DNA of 55,401 nt from UBA5738 sp049641805 (GTDB taxonomy: Bacteria; Patescibacteriota; Minisyncoccia; Minisyncoccales; UBA5738): the NCBI GenBank assembly GCA_049641805.1, contig JBARNX010000043.1:1-55401 (forward strand). The letters run 5' to 3'. Below, one piece after another: positions 23,754 to 31,988 of this stretch. A program made the translations under genes and the position numbers. The notes beneath the pieces are model-generated. The model was not told where the DNA came from and did no database searches. It saw only the letters and a program-made list of their open reading frames with translations. Numbering within the stretch: the first letter of the stretch is position 1; the number at the start of each line of letters is the position of its first letter.

Positions 23754-24603
23754 ATACTCCTTTGATAAGATTTAAACGGATGCGCACCAGATCCTGGAAC
23801 ATCTTAACCATCGAGCCGATTTTGACGGTACTGCGCGTGTCATTCTTCCACAATATGCCGACTTCCTTGATTCGCAACTTAGCCCGTCGAACAAGTACCA
23901 GAATTTCCGGATCAAACGCAAACCGGTCGATTTTGCATTTTGGCAAAATTTCCTGCGCGGCCATGGCGGTCATCGCCTTGAAACCGCACTGCGTATCTTT
24001 GATCGCCCAAGTGCCAACCATAATATTGGTTAATAATCCCCAACCCTCCCCCAAAAACCGCCGGATCATCGGCTGGGGCGGCTCAAGCTTCGCGCCTTTG
24101 GCATCGCGCGAACCGATTACCGCGCCATAACCTTCTTTGAAATATGGCAGGAGTTTTTCCACTTGCTCGATTGGCGTGGAATTATCCGAATCGGTAAACA
24201 ATCTGATCTGACCCTTGGCCGCCAACATTCCCTGCCGCACCACATAACCTTTGCCGTGGTTTGCCCGGTTATCAATCAATTTCAATTTCCCCACTTTGCC
24301 GATCAGCGCCTCCACCGCGGCCGCGGTCCCGTCTTTTGACCCGTCATTAACCACGATAATCTCGTAAGTATACGGCTGTTTTTTTAAATAATCGCCAATC
24401 GCGGTCAGAGTCCGCGGCAAACGCTGTTCTTCATTGTATGCCGGCACCACCACTGAAAGATAAATATCATGATTGGCAGCGGGTCGAAACGATCTTGGCG
24501 CTCCGCCAGCCGCCCGGTCGCGGCCGCGCGCGCCTCCCCTGCCGCTTAGATTGCCCTTGCTTCTTCCATTCGCCTTATTGATTTCACCATTGTTACTGAT
24601 CAT
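23731..24603 (-). CDS. Glycosyltransferase family 2, dolichyl-phosphate-sugar synthase-like
   Basis: 290 residues. After a low-complexity Gly/Arg-rich start of ~45 residues comes the GT-A fold: LSVVVPAYNEEQRLPRTL, EIIVVNDGSKDGT, the metal-binding LFTDSDNSTP and GSRDAKGAKL, then KDTQCGFKAM, typical of Alg5/DPM1-like enzymes that charge a polyprenyl phosphate. No membrane helices are visible. It is the first gene after the map terminator, with its own predicted promoter, and its end overlaps galT. Confidence 0.92.
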   Translation of the reverse strand: MISNNGEINKANGRSKGNLSGRGGARGRDRAAGGAPRSFRPAANHDIYLSVVVPAYNEEQRLPRTLTAIGDYLKKQPYTYEIIVVNDGSKDGTAAAVEALIGKVGKLKLIDNRANHGKGYVVRQGMLAAKGQIRLFTDSDNSTPIEQVEKLLPYFKEGYGAVIGSRDAKGAKLEPPQPMIRRFLGEGWGLLTNIMVGTWAIKDTQCGFKAMTAMAAQEILPKCKIDRFAFDPEILVLVRRAKLRIKEVGILWKNDTRSTVKIGSMVKMFQDLVRIRLNLIKGVYGTNRKQ

Positions 24604-24641
24604 TATTTTGCGTTATTGTTCGTTATTGCTTTTCGTCCTTT

Positions 24642-24671
24642 TTTATAATCTACCACAAAACCCGGTTCCAA
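24642..24671 (-). promoter_or_regulatory. Predicted promoter of the glycosyltransferase-galT operon
   Basis: On the minus strand: TTGGAA (24666-24671), 18-base spacer, TATAAA (24642-24647). It follows the map terminator directly. Confidence 0.45.
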
Positions 24672-24673
24672 AC

Positions 24674-24701
24674 AAAAACAGAGGTCTTGTCTCTGTTTTT
24701 T
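24674..24701 (-). terminator. Rho-independent terminator after map
   Basis: AAAAACAGAG (24674-24683) pairs with CTCTGTTTTT (24691-24700) across gtcttgt. On the minus strand the stem ends in TTTTTG. It closes the S10-spc-secY-adk-map run. Confidence 0.85.
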
Positions 24702-24725
24702 CAAGAGTTATGTTAATTGGCCGGA

Positions 24726-25526
24726 TTAGTCTTCAAATTCGTCTTCGTTTGGCAATTCAGGTTCATCGATTTTTGTCAGAATATGAGCGCCATCAGAAAA
24801 AATCGCGATGGTGTGTTCAAAGTGCGCCGCCCAACTGCCGTCTTTGACGCGGTAAGTCCAGCCGTTCTTGTCGCGGTAAATATCCGGATTCCCGGCGGTC
24901 ACCATCGGCTCCGGACAAAAAACCATACCGACTTTAATTGCCGGCCCTTTGTGCCGCCGCCCGTAGTTGAGGACTTGGGGATCCTCGTGGAGGTTCCGGC
25001 CGATGCCGTGTCCGCACAAATCCGAAATCACATGAAATCCCTGGCTTTCCACATAGCGTTCAATGGTATTGCCCACATCGCCGAAAGTATTTCCGGCGCG
25101 GGATTTCTTTATGGCGTATTTCAGCGCTTTTTTGGTAATGCGCAACATCCGCCGTATTTCCGGCGCGGCCTCGCCCACCGCCACCGACAGCGCGGTATCG
25201 GTGTGAAATCCTTTATAAACCATACCCACATCGACCGTAACCAAATCCCCGTCTTTAATAATTCTTTTTGAAGGAATCCCGTGCACCACCTCGTCGTTGA
25301 TGGAGACGCAGGTCGCGGCCGGAAAACCGCCGCCGCCCGAATTCTCGGGCAAGCTGAATGATGGTTTCCCGCCGCACTCGAAAATCAGTTTCTCCGCCAG
25401 ATTATCAATCTCTTTGGTGGCAATACCAATTTTCACTTCATCTTTCAAGCGCGCCAAAACCGAGGCCAACAACTTGCCTCCTTGAGCGATTATTTCCAAA
25501 TCTTGAGGTGTTTTAATGTAAATCAT
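24726..25526 (-). CDS. map: Methionine aminopeptidase, type I
   Basis: Removes the initiator methionine from new proteins. The five metal ligands are visible: Asp in VDVGMVYKGFHTD (two), His in GHGIGRNLHEDP, Glu in CPEPMVTAG and Glu in AHFEHTIAI. I place the start at ATG 25526 (MIYIKTPQDLEII), as in relatives; a TTG at 25550 lies inside the hairpin upstream. The tail after the catalytic core is short and acidic (DEPELPNEDEFED). It follows adk as usual and ends at a strong terminator. Confidence 0.96.
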   Translation of the reverse strand: MIYIKTPQDLEIIAQGGKLLASVLARLKDEVKIGIATKEIDNLAEKLIFECGGKPSFSLPENSGGGGFPAATCVSINDEVVHGIPSKRIIKDGDLVTVDVGMVYKGFHTDTALSVAVGEAAPEIRRMLRITKKALKYAIKKSRAGNTFGDVGNTIERYVESQGFHVISDLCGHGIGRNLHEDPQVLNYGRRHKGPAIKVGMVFCPEPMVTAGNPDIYRDKNGWTYRVKDGSWAAHFEHTIAIFSDGAHILTKIDEPELPNEDEFED

Positions 25527-25530
25527 TTTT

Positions 25531-25560
25531 TGACAAAACTGTCCCGCCAAAGCGGGACAG
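25531..25560 (-). terminator. Hairpin with T-run between adk and map
   Basis: CTGTCCCGC (25539-25547) pairs with GCGGGACAG (25552-25560), loop CAAA; the minus strand then reads TTTTGTC. It could partly terminate before map, lowering its expression relative to secY-adk. Confidence 0.6.
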
Positions 25561-25574
25561 CAGATATCCTGGCA

Positions 25575-26363
25575 TTAAATTTCGTAAACTTTGAAACACG
25601 GCCCCAGCGCATCCAAAATGTCGGAAAAAACATTTTCCACATATTGGTCGGCATTGATCTTTTTCAAATTAAAATTCCGGCTGCGGTAATAATCTTCCAG
25701 CGGCGCCATAGTTTGATCATATTCTTCCAAGCGCAATTTTATGGTTTCCACATTATCCAAATCGCGATGGATCAACCGCGATCCGTCGAGCGGACAGCGC
25801 CTCAAATTGGCATTTTCCGGAATATAAAGGATTGAATGGCGCATCAATTCGCAGATCCGGCGGTTGCTGTTGCGAAAAATCGTCTGTTCTCGCGGCAAAT
25901 CGAGAAAGAAGATATGAATGTTTTTCTTGCCGTAGAGTTTTTCCAAAAAAGGAATTTCTATTTCGGCTTCCGGCAATGACCGCGGAGATCCGGATAATAT
26001 GAGCGACTTGCCCAGGCTGTGTATCTCGGCCATTCTTTTATTCATCAGGCAAGCCGTGAATTCCACCGAACACAACACGCCTTTGCGCCTCTTCTCAAGC
26101 TCGACATCAATAGGATATCTCTTGCCCTCGATTTCGATTGTTTCGCCGGATTTCGCGTTCTTGAATTTTTCCTCAAGCACGCGGCTGGTATCCAGATTAT
26201 AGAAATAGAATTTAGACGCCAGCAACTCCGACTGCGTACCTTTGCCCGCGCCCGGAGGACCAAAAAGCAATATCACTTTCTTGATATGGTTGCCGGGGAG
26301 ATTGTTGGAAGATACATTGCCGCCTTCGGCGGACTGGAAAATTTCTTTGTTAAAAAGTTTCAT
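25575..26363 (-). CDS. adk: Adenylate kinase-family nucleoside monophosphate kinase
   Basis: 262 residues. The P-loop is FGPPGAGKGTQ near residues 34-44, and NMP-binding and LID segments follow (SGSPRSLPEAE in place of the usual DGFPR). The LID is degenerate: RRICELMRHS and RRCPLDGSRL retain only two cysteines of the usual four, so zinc binding is unlikely. N-terminal ~28 residues precede the fold. Gene order secY-adk-map is standard, and it overlaps secY by 14 bases. A second, zinc-type homologue lies at 47992-49065. Confidence 0.9.
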   Translation of the reverse strand: MKLFNKEIFQSAEGGNVSSNNLPGNHIKKVILLFGPPGAGKGTQSELLASKFYFYNLDTSRVLEEKFKNAKSGETIEIEGKRYPIDVELEKRRKGVLCSVEFTACLMNKRMAEIHSLGKSLILSGSPRSLPEAEIEIPFLEKLYGKKNIHIFFLDLPREQTIFRNSNRRICELMRHSILYIPENANLRRCPLDGSRLIHRDLDNVETIKLRLEEYDQTMAPLEDYYRSRNFNLKKINADQYVENVFSDILDALGPCFKVYEI

Positions 26364-27630
26364 ATTCGCGCATTTGAAGCTGAGCCCTGATTTGTCGCAC
26401 AGTTTCCAGAATAACGCTAACCGCGATCAAAAGCGATGTACCGCCGATCAAAAAACTGAATGAATTGATGCCCGTAAACGATCCGATCACCTGCGGCATA
26501 ATCGCGATTATTCCCAAAAACACCGCGCCCACAAGAAGCACCCGATTCAAAATATAATGCAGAAAATCGGCGGTCGGGGTTCCGGGACGAATACCGGGAA
26601 CAAACCCGCCCATCTTTTGCAAATTATTCGATATTTGCTTAGGGTCGAATGTCACTGCGGTATAAAAATAAGTGAAAAGCACCACCAGCAGGAAATAAGA
26701 AGCCATATAGAACGCGCTATCGGCCTGGAAAAGATTGGCGGTTGCCTGCGCGACACTGCCCACCCATCCGGGCGAAGAAACCAGAAAATTGGCAATCATT
26801 GACGGAAACAGCAATATCGAAAGCGCGAAGATAATTGGAATCACGCCCGCCGGATTGATATTCAACGGCAAATAGGTTGATACCCCGCCCACCATTTTCA
26901 TCCCCCGTACGCGTTTGGCATACGACACGGGAATATTGCGCCGCGCTTCATTAACCAATACCACCGCGGCCACCATCGCAATCGCCATCACGAAAAACGC
27001 GATGTAGCCGGGAATCATCGACGGATCATAAGCGGATGCCATTTGTTGGACATTCTTTGGAAAATCGGCCACAATGCCGGCAAAGATCAAAAGCGAAACG
27101 CCGTTGCCGATCCCCTTTTCGGTTATCAATTCGCCCATCCACATCAAAAGCATCGATCCGGCCGTGATCGTCAAAAGCGCCGCAACCATTACCAAAGGCG
27201 AGGAAAACTCCACCACATTCTGGCGTTGCAGCAATATCATCATCGCGTAACCTTGCAATAATGCCAAAGGAACCGTAGCGATGCGCGCATATTGGTTAAA
27301 TTTGGTCCGGCCCGCTTCGCCTTCTTCCTTATACATCTTCTCCAGCGTCGGAAAAATCATTGTCAATAACTGCAAAATAATGATTGCCGTAATGTAAGGC
27401 CCGAGCCCGAGCATCGCAATCGAAAGCCGATCCATTGATCCGCCCGTAAACGCGCCTAAAAGCTGAAACATCTGAAACTGGCCGAAGAATATTTTCAGCT
27501 GATTGACATCGATTCCGGGAATCGGGATATTGCACATCATCCGGTACAGCGCAAAAGCTCCCAGCACAAAAATAATCTTGTTGCGCAAGTCCTTGATCTT
27601 AAAAGCCTGAATTACAGTTTGGTACCACAT
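26350..27630 (-). CDS. secY: Protein translocase subunit SecY
   Basis: Channel subunit of the Sec translocon. From ATG 27630 the product (426 residues) has ten membrane helices; landmarks are the plug region IPIPGIDVNQLKIF, the ALGLGPYI-like MLGLGPYITAIIILQLLT of helix 2-3, the cytoplasmic loop NEARRNIPVSYAKRVRG and the C-terminal FLLGGTSLLIAV-type helix 10. Upstream in-frame codons to 27663 belong to the AT-rich spacer and are excluded. It follows rplO and overlaps adk. Confidence 0.96.
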   Translation of the reverse strand: MWYQTVIQAFKIKDLRNKIIFVLGAFALYRMMCNIPIPGIDVNQLKIFFGQFQMFQLLGAFTGGSMDRLSIAMLGLGPYITAIIILQLLTMIFPTLEKMYKEEGEAGRTKFNQYARIATVPLALLQGYAMMILLQRQNVVEFSSPLVMVAALLTITAGSMLLMWMGELITEKGIGNGVSLLIFAGIVADFPKNVQQMASAYDPSMIPGYIAFFVMAIAMVAAVVLVNEARRNIPVSYAKRVRGMKMVGGVSTYLPLNINPAGVIPIIFALSILLFPSMIANFLVSSPGWVGSVAQATANLFQADSAFYMASYFLLVVLFTYFYTAVTFDPKQISNNLQKMGGFVPGIRPGTPTADFLHYILNRVLLVGAVFLGIIAIMPQVIGSFTGINSFSFLIGGTSLLIAVSVILETVRQIRAQLQMREYETF

Positions 27631-27743
27631 TTCAAAATTAAAAATGTAAAAATCAAAGATCAAAATTAAGGGAAAAACATATCGTTAAAATTTTGCCCTG
27701 AAAAATTTTAACTCCAAAATTTTTAACTTTGATCTTTTAACTT
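27631..27743. repeat. AT-rich intercistronic hairpin spacer, family A, copy 3 (arms swapped)
   Basis: Fills the rplO-secY gap. Head and tail words are as in other copies, but the module atatcgttaaaatttt lies on the opposite arm, as in the copy at 37203-37317. Confidence 0.8.
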
Positions 27744-28178
27744 TTAATTTTTTACGCTGCCGCCCGCTTTCTCTATCTTTTCCTTCGCCGATTTGGAAAC
27801 TTCACAATCCTCGACAATCAAATTCTTGGTAATTTTTCCCGTACCCAGTATCTTTATTTCGGAATATCGACCCGAAACCCGGGGCGCCAAATTCATTTCC
27901 ACCAAAGTTCTGGGAGTGACTTTCTGGCCGTTTTCGAATTTTGATTCAAGCTCCTTGATATTCACAATTTCCGCCTTAACGCCAACTTTATGGTTTTTAT
28001 AACCTCTCAATTTGGGATAGCGCTTTAAAACATCCCTGATGATCGGACGAAAATTGCGGCCCGATCTTGCGGTCTGGCCCTTGCCGCCGTGGCCCGAATA
28101 AGTGCCGCGCTTGCCTCCGCGGCCGACGCGCTTCCGGGATTTGACGGCGATTTTAACGGCTAATTGATGTATCTGCAT
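27744..28178 (-). CDS. rplO: 50S ribosomal protein L15 (uL15)
   Basis: 144 residues. The N-terminus KRVGRGGKRGTYSGHGGKGQ is the Gly-rich rRNA-binding segment (here quoted in full family form), followed by FRPIIRDVLKRYPKLRGYKN and the C-terminal VEDCEVSKSAKEKIEKAGGS. Length is normal. It starts only 24 bases after the rpsE stop, so the rpmD (L30) gene usually found between S5 and L15 is missing. Its TAA stop lies within the head word of the following spacer. Confidence 0.96.
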   Translation of the reverse strand: MQIHQLAVKIAVKSRKRVGRGGKRGTYSGHGGKGQTARSGRNFRPIIRDVLKRYPKLRGYKNHKVGVKAEIVNIKELESKFENGQKVTPRTLVEMNLAPRVSGRYSEIKILGTGKITKNLIVEDCEVSKSAKEKIEKAGGSVKN

Positions 28179-28202
28179 AAATAGTAAATTAGTTTTCGCG
28201 CG

Positions 28203-28910
28203 CTACTTGGCGACCGGCGTCACTTCCGGCTCCTTGATCGCCGGCGCGACAACTTCCGGTTTTTTGGAAGTTTGAAGTTTCAGATATTCAAAAGCTTTTA
28301 AAGTCGCGCGCGCGTTGTTCAATTTATTTTTAGTCGTACCCAACATTTTGGAAGAAATGTCTTTTATCCCGGCCAGCTGGCAAATCAAGCGCACCACGCC
28401 GCCCGCCATCAAACCGCGGCCTTTGCGCTGGGGCTTGATGATAACCTGAGCGGGGCCGACCTTGGCAACCGCTTCGTGGGAAATCGTTCCCTTGACCACC
28501 GGCACAATCACCATATCCTTTTTTGACTGAATGGTCGCTTTTTCGACTGCTTGAGCCACATCCAAACCGGAAGCGACCCCCAAGCCAACTTTGCCCGCCT
28601 TATTGCCGCTGATCACGATCGCGCGAAAACGCAACCGCCGTCCTCCGGCGCGAGTATGGGAAACCCTCGACAAATCAAGCAGTTTGGAATCCATACCGTC
28701 GCGATCCTTTTCTTCGCGTTTGCCGTAACCTCCCCGCGATCTGCCGCCGCCGAAACGGCTATCGCCTTTGGGCCGCGAAAACCGATTGTCCTGGCCGCGA
28801 AAACCGCTCCGGTCGTTCCGGGGCGCAACTTGTGCCGCCGCCGGCGTTGCCGGAACAGCCGCAACCTGCGGCACCGTTCCTTTTTGTGTTGTTTGTTGTG
28901 TTGCTTCCAT
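28203..28910 (-). CDS. rpsE: 30S ribosomal protein S5 (uS5) with long N-terminal extension
   Basis: S5 helps decoding fidelity at the 30S body-head junction. The core begins near residue 76 (LLDLSRVSHTRAGGRRLRFR) and shows GNKAGKVGLGVASGLDVAQA and the KAFEYLKL end. Preceding it are ~75 low-complexity residues: an Ala/Pro/Gln part and then an Arg/Gly/Asp-rich part. A ~22-residue Pro/Glu/Val tail ends the protein. At 235 residues it is about 65 longer than typical. L30 is missing downstream. Confidence 0.95.
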   Translation of the reverse strand: MEATQQTTQKGTVPQVAAVPATPAAAQVAPRNDRSGFRGQDNRFSRPKGDSRFGGGRSRGGYGKREEKDRDGMDSKLLDLSRVSHTRAGGRRLRFRAIVISGNKAGKVGLGVASGLDVAQAVEKATIQSKKDMVIVPVVKGTISHEAVAKVGPAQVIIKPQRKGRGLMAGGVVRLICQLAGIKDISSKMLGTTKNKLNNARATLKAFEYLKLQTSKKPEVVAPAIKEPEVTPVAK

Positions 28911-28927
28911 GTTTCAATTTTGATTTT

Positions 28928-29311
28928 TTAGAACTCCAATCCTCCTTTGCGCGCGCCTTCCGCCAGACTCTTCACTCGGCCGTGATAGCGGTAAGCTCCG
29001 CGATCAAACACGACCTGTTTGGCTTTTAATTCCTGCGCGGCTTTGGCGATCGACTCGCCAACCGTAAACGCCATCGCGCATTTTTCGGACAACTCGCCTT
29101 TCCGACCGGCCGCCTTTACCGCCTTCAAATCGCTGCTGACCGCCAATGTCACTCCTTTTTGGTCATCGATCAACTGGGCCAGAATGTGCTTGTTTGACCT
29201 GAATACGCACAACCGAGGTTTTGCCGCCGTACCCGAAATCCGGGCGCGAACGCGGCGATGCCGATCCGTTTTTCGCTGTATTTTATGCTTAATTTTATTT
29301 CTGATGCTCAT
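28928..29311 (-). CDS. rplR: 50S ribosomal protein L18 (uL18)
   Basis: 5S rRNA-binding protein of the central protuberance. The 127 residues contain RHRRVRARISGTAAKPRLCV, FRSNKHILAQLIDD, and the C-terminal VVFDRGAYRYHGRVKSLAEG followed by AREGGL-like ARKGGLEF. Length is near the norm. It lies between rplF and rpsE, with a family-D spacer upstream. No Shine-Dalgarno precedes ATG 29311. Confidence 0.96.
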   Translation of the reverse strand: MSIRNKIKHKIQRKTDRHRRVRARISGTAAKPRLCVFRSNKHILAQLIDDQKGVTLAVSSDLKAVKAAGRKGELSEKCAMAFTVGESIAKAAQELKAKQVVFDRGAYRYHGRVKSLAEGARKGGLEF

Positions 29312-29402
29312 AGATAGTTTTAATCACCAATCTTCAATCATTAACCCTTAACATAAATTAATTCCGCATTTCGCTAAAGATTAAAAGATTGACAGTTAAT
29401 GA
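29312..29402. repeat. Dyad spacer, family D
   Basis: Arms taatcaccaatcttcaatca and agattgacagttaatgatta, with cattaacccttaac and taaagattaaaagattga, fill the rplF-rplR gap; word set as at 10330-10424. Confidence 0.6.
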
Positions 29403-29948
29403 TTATTTCGCGCCGGCCGCCGCCTTCTTGCCAACCTTCTTGCGCACTTTTTCGCCGACATAACGGATTCCCTTGCCCTTATAAGGCTCCGGCGGTCGAA
29501 CCCGGCGAATCTGTGCCGCCACTTTGGAAACCAATTCCTTATCGCAACCCGACAAGCTAATGATATTTTTTTCAACTTTAAAAACAACTCCCGGTTCGGC
29601 ATCAATCGCAACCGGATGGGAAAACCCCATATTCAAAACCAAACCCTTGCCTTCAACCGCCGCGCGGTACCCGATTCCCTCAATTTGCAATTGTTTGACA
29701 AAATCCTGAGTTGATCCCTGAACCATATTTGCCAAATGCATTCTGACCGTACCCCACATCGCGCGCGCAACTTTGCTTTCATTGGCGGGATTCACCGTTA
29801 AAACCGACGCCTCTTTGGTAATTAAAACCTCCGGACCGAAATTCCGCGATAGTTGCCCTTTCGGACCCTTTACCGTAATTTTCGCGCCATCAATGGCGAC
29901 ATCAACTCCGGAAGGTATGATTATTGGTTTCTTGCCTATTCTGCTCAT
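29403..29948 (-). CDS. rplF: 50S ribosomal protein L6 (uL6)
   Basis: Binds near the sarcin-ricin loop. The 181-residue product has two related domains: MSRIGKKPIIIPSGVDV with VKGPKGQLSR at the N-terminus and the C-terminal RRVRPPEPYKGKGIRYVGE signature. Length matches the family. It lies between rpsH and rplR, preceded by a family-A spacer; the C-terminus is a short Lys/Ala tail. Confidence 0.97.
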   Translation of the reverse strand: MSRIGKKPIIIPSGVDVAIDGAKITVKGPKGQLSRNFGPEVLITKEASVLTVNPANESKVARAMWGTVRMHLANMVQGSTQDFVKQLQIEGIGYRAAVEGKGLVLNMGFSHPVAIDAEPGVVFKVEKNIISLSGCDKELVSKVAAQIRRVRPPEPYKGKGIRYVGEKVRKKVGKKAAAGAK

Positions 29949-30070
29949 TTTGCTTAATTTAAAATTGAAATATCAAAATGTAAAATTGTTGTGTTAAAAT
30001 TTTCTTTAAAAATTTTAACGATATATCTTCCTTAATTTTGATCTTTGATTTTTAAACTTTTAATTTTCTA
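29949..30070. repeat. AT-rich intercistronic hairpin spacer, family A, copy 4
   Basis: Fills the rpsH-rplF gap: gaaatatcaaaatgtaaaat, gttgtgttaaaatttt, central loop, aaaattttaacgatatatc, cttaattttgatctttgat. Confidence 0.85.
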
Positions 30071-30475
30071 TTACCAGATCTCGCAAAGCATTTCTCCGCC
30101 GATGTTCTGTTTCTTGGCTTCGTATTCAGTCATCAACCCCTTGGAAGTCGTGATTATCCCTATGCCATGGCCCTGCTTCACTCTTTTGATATCGCCCGCG
30201 GCCACATAAACCCTCAAACCCGGCTTGGAAATCTTTTTGTAACCCGAAATTGCCGGAATTTTATTCGTATATTTCAAAGAAATCTCCAGACAAGGATGCA
30301 TTTTGCCGGTCTTTTTTATTTTCCGGCTCTTTTTTTCCACGCCCGCGACAAGCCCTTTTCTTTCCAAGATTTTGGCAACGGCATATTTCATGCTCGAATA
30401 CGGCACCGCCACCAACGGCTTTTCCACCGCCTGCGCATTGCGGATCATTGTTAACATATTTGCGACTGTATCCAT
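30071..30475 (-). CDS. rpsH: 30S ribosomal protein S8 (uS8)
   Basis: Primary 16S rRNA binder in the central domain. The 134-residue product begins MDTVANMLTMIRNAQAV and carries VPYSSMKYAVAKILERKG and the C-terminal signature GHGIGIITTSKGLMTEYEA followed by GGEMLCEIW. Length is normal. It lies between rpsN and rplF, flanked on both sides by family-A spacers. Confidence 0.97.
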   Translation of the reverse strand: MDTVANMLTMIRNAQAVEKPLVAVPYSSMKYAVAKILERKGLVAGVEKKSRKIKKTGKMHPCLEISLKYTNKIPAISGYKKISKPGLRVYVAAGDIKRVKQGHGIGIITTSKGLMTEYEAKKQNIGGEMLCEIW

Positions 30476-30597
30476 GTTTCAAATTTAAAATTCAAATATC
30501 AAAATGTAAAATTGTTGTGTTAAAATTTTTAAAGAAAATTTTAACGATATATTTTCCCTTAATTTTGATCTTTGATTTTTCAACTTTTAATTATTTA
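30476..30597. repeat. AT-rich intercistronic hairpin spacer, family A, copy 5
   Basis: Fills the rpsN-rpsH gap, same word order: caaatatcaaaatgtaaaat, gttgtgttaaaattttt, aaaattttaacgatatat, ttgatctttgatttttca. Confidence 0.85.
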
Positions 30598-30783
30598 TTA
30601 CCAGCTGCTTTTCGTTACCCCCGGAATCAGACCTTTGTTGGCCGCCTCTCGGAAGCAAATCCGGCATAAACCGAATTTCCTCATATAACCGTGCTTTCTG
30701 CCGCACTTAAAACATCTGCGCACGACCCTTGATTTGAATTTGGGAGTCCTTTTTGATTTGGCGATTTGTGCTTTTGTTGCCAT
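30598..30783 (-). CDS. rpsN: 30S ribosomal protein S14 (uS14), zinc type
   Basis: Short, 61-residue zinc-binding S14 of the 30S head. Four cysteines form the zinc site: CFKC (residues 24-27) and CRIC (40-43), with GYMRKFGLCRICFREAANKG as the core and KSSW as the usual end. It lies between rplE and rpsH as in Gram-positive-type spc operons. The zinc-free ~100-residue paralogue is not seen here. Confidence 0.97.
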   Translation of the reverse strand: MATKAQIAKSKRTPKFKSRVVRRCFKCGRKHGYMRKFGLCRICFREAANKGLIPGVTKSSW

Positions 30784-30894
30784 ACTGATAATTCAAAATT
30801 TAAATATCAAAATGTAAAATTATTGTGTTAAAATTTTCTAAAAGAATTTTAACGATATATTATTCCTTGATTTTGATTTTTGATTTTTCAACTT
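30784..30894. repeat. AT-rich intercistronic hairpin spacer, family A, copy 6 (type example)
   Basis: Fills the rplE-rpsN gap. On the transcript: the rplE TAA stop overlaps the head AGTTAAAAGTTG, then AATCAAAATCAAGGAATAAT, ATATCGTTAAAATT, an 8-base loop, AATTTTAACACAATAATTTT, ACATTTTGATATTTAAATTT and the rpsN ATG about 12 bases on. GTTAAAATT and AATTTTAAC form the inner stem, ATCAAAAT and ATTTTGAT the outer one. Confidence 0.88.
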
Positions 30895-31455
30895 TTAACT
30901 TTCTCTGATCGGGAATTTAAGAAGTTTGAACAGAGCCGCGCCTTCTTCCTTGGTTTCCGCGGTCGTCACTACCGTAATTTCAAAACTGAAAATAAAATTT
31001 ATTTTTTCCGGCGAAATCTCCGGAAACGCGATGTGTTCTTTTATGCCAAAGGTCAGATTGCCGGCTTGATCGATCCCTTTCGGGGGAATACCTTGAAAAT
31101 CGCGCGACCGGGGCAAGGCCACCGTGATCACTCTTTCCAAAAAATCATACATCTTGTTGCGCCTCAAAGTCGATTTGGCGCCGATATTCTGGCCTTCGCG
31201 GATCTTAAAACTCGAAATTGAGTTCTTCGCCTGCGTTACCATCGCTTTCTGGCCGCAAATTTGGGTAAGGTCGCGGGCAACCGCTTCCTGGATTTTTTTC
31301 TGTTCATCCTTGGTTTTCCCCGAAACCAAACGGCCAAAACCGCAGTTAACCACAACTTTTTCAATCTTGGGAACCTCCATTTCGTTGCGATAGCCAAACT
31401 GCTTCATCATTGCCGGTACCGCTTCCTTTTTATATTTTTCCAATAAATAAGCCAT
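30895..31455 (-). CDS. rplE: 50S ribosomal protein L5 (uL5)
   Basis: 5S rRNA-binding protein that contacts P-site tRNA. The 186-residue product shows VVVNCGFGRLVSGKTKDEQ, GQKAMVTQAKNSISSFKIRE, and RSRDFQGIPPKGIDQAGNLT, the last being the P-site loop region. Length is normal (~180). It follows rplX and precedes rpsN; its TAA stop is part of the first word of spacer copy 6. Confidence 0.97.
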   Translation of the reverse strand: MAYLLEKYKKEAVPAMMKQFGYRNEMEVPKIEKVVVNCGFGRLVSGKTKDEQKKIQEAVARDLTQICGQKAMVTQAKNSISSFKIREGQNIGAKSTLRRNKMYDFLERVITVALPRSRDFQGIPPKGIDQAGNLTFGIKEHIAFPEISPEKINFIFSFEITVVTTAETKEEGAALFKLLKFPIRES

Positions 31456-31574
31456 ATCAGAACAAATTCAAAATTTAAATATCAAAATGTAAAATTATTG
31501 TGTTAAAATCGCTTGCAATTTCAACGATATATTATTCCTTAATTTTGATCTTTGATTTTTCAACTTTTAATTTT
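31456..31574. repeat. AT-rich intercistronic hairpin spacer, family A, copy 7
   Basis: Fills the rplX-rplE gap. Outer words as in the family; the hairpin tip is tcgcttgcaatttcaacg, shared with copy 8. Confidence 0.85.
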
Positions 31575-31898
31575 TTAGATCTCGGATAGGCACTTTTTGC
31601 AAATCCTAACCGTATTTTTACCGCCATCCTTGCCGCCTTCGATCACTTTATATCCGACTCTCGCCGCCTTGCCGCATTTGGGACAAATAAGCTTCACATT
31701 GGACGCGTCGATGGATTTTGGCAAGGAAACGATCTGGCCTTTTTGCCCCTGTTGTCTCGGTTTCTGGCTTTTTTTGGCGATATTCACGCCTTCCACCACG
31801 ATCCGCCCGTCTTTAGGCAACGCCGTCAAAACCTTTCCGGTCTTGGCACGGTCTTTCCCGGATATCACCAATACATTATCGCCTTTGATTATCTTCAT
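31575..31898 (-). CDS. rplX: 50S ribosomal protein L24 (uL24)
   Basis: Assembly initiator near the tunnel exit. The 107-residue product begins MKIIKGDNVLVISGKDRAKT (KOW motif), then VVEGVNIAKKSQKPRQQGQK, and includes CPKCGKAARVGYKV with a second CKKC near the end, the cysteine pattern found in some bacterial L24 proteins. Length is normal. It lies between rplN and rplE. Confidence 0.97.
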   Translation of the reverse strand: MKIIKGDNVLVISGKDRAKTGKVLTALPKDGRIVVEGVNIAKKSQKPRQQGQKGQIVSLPKSIDASNVKLICPKCGKAARVGYKVIEGGKDGGKNTVRICKKCLSEI

Positions 31899-31985
31899 AT
31901 ATAAACTTTAAGCCTAAAGCGAAAAGTGTAAAGTAAGAATTCGAATCCGTATTTTTACTTTGCACTTTGCGCTTTTAGTTTTGCA
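31899..31985. repeat. Dyad spacer, family F (aaagtgcaaa words)
   Basis: Arms taaagcgaaaagtgtaaagt and actttgcactttgcgctttt fold across agaattcgaatccg and fill the rplN-rplX gap. Confidence 0.6.
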
Positions 31986-31988
31986 CTT

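Noticed and set aside
25526..25550. TTG start at 25550 for map
   Set aside because: It lies inside the hairpin at 25539-25560 and adds residues without family support; ATG 25526 matches the family start.
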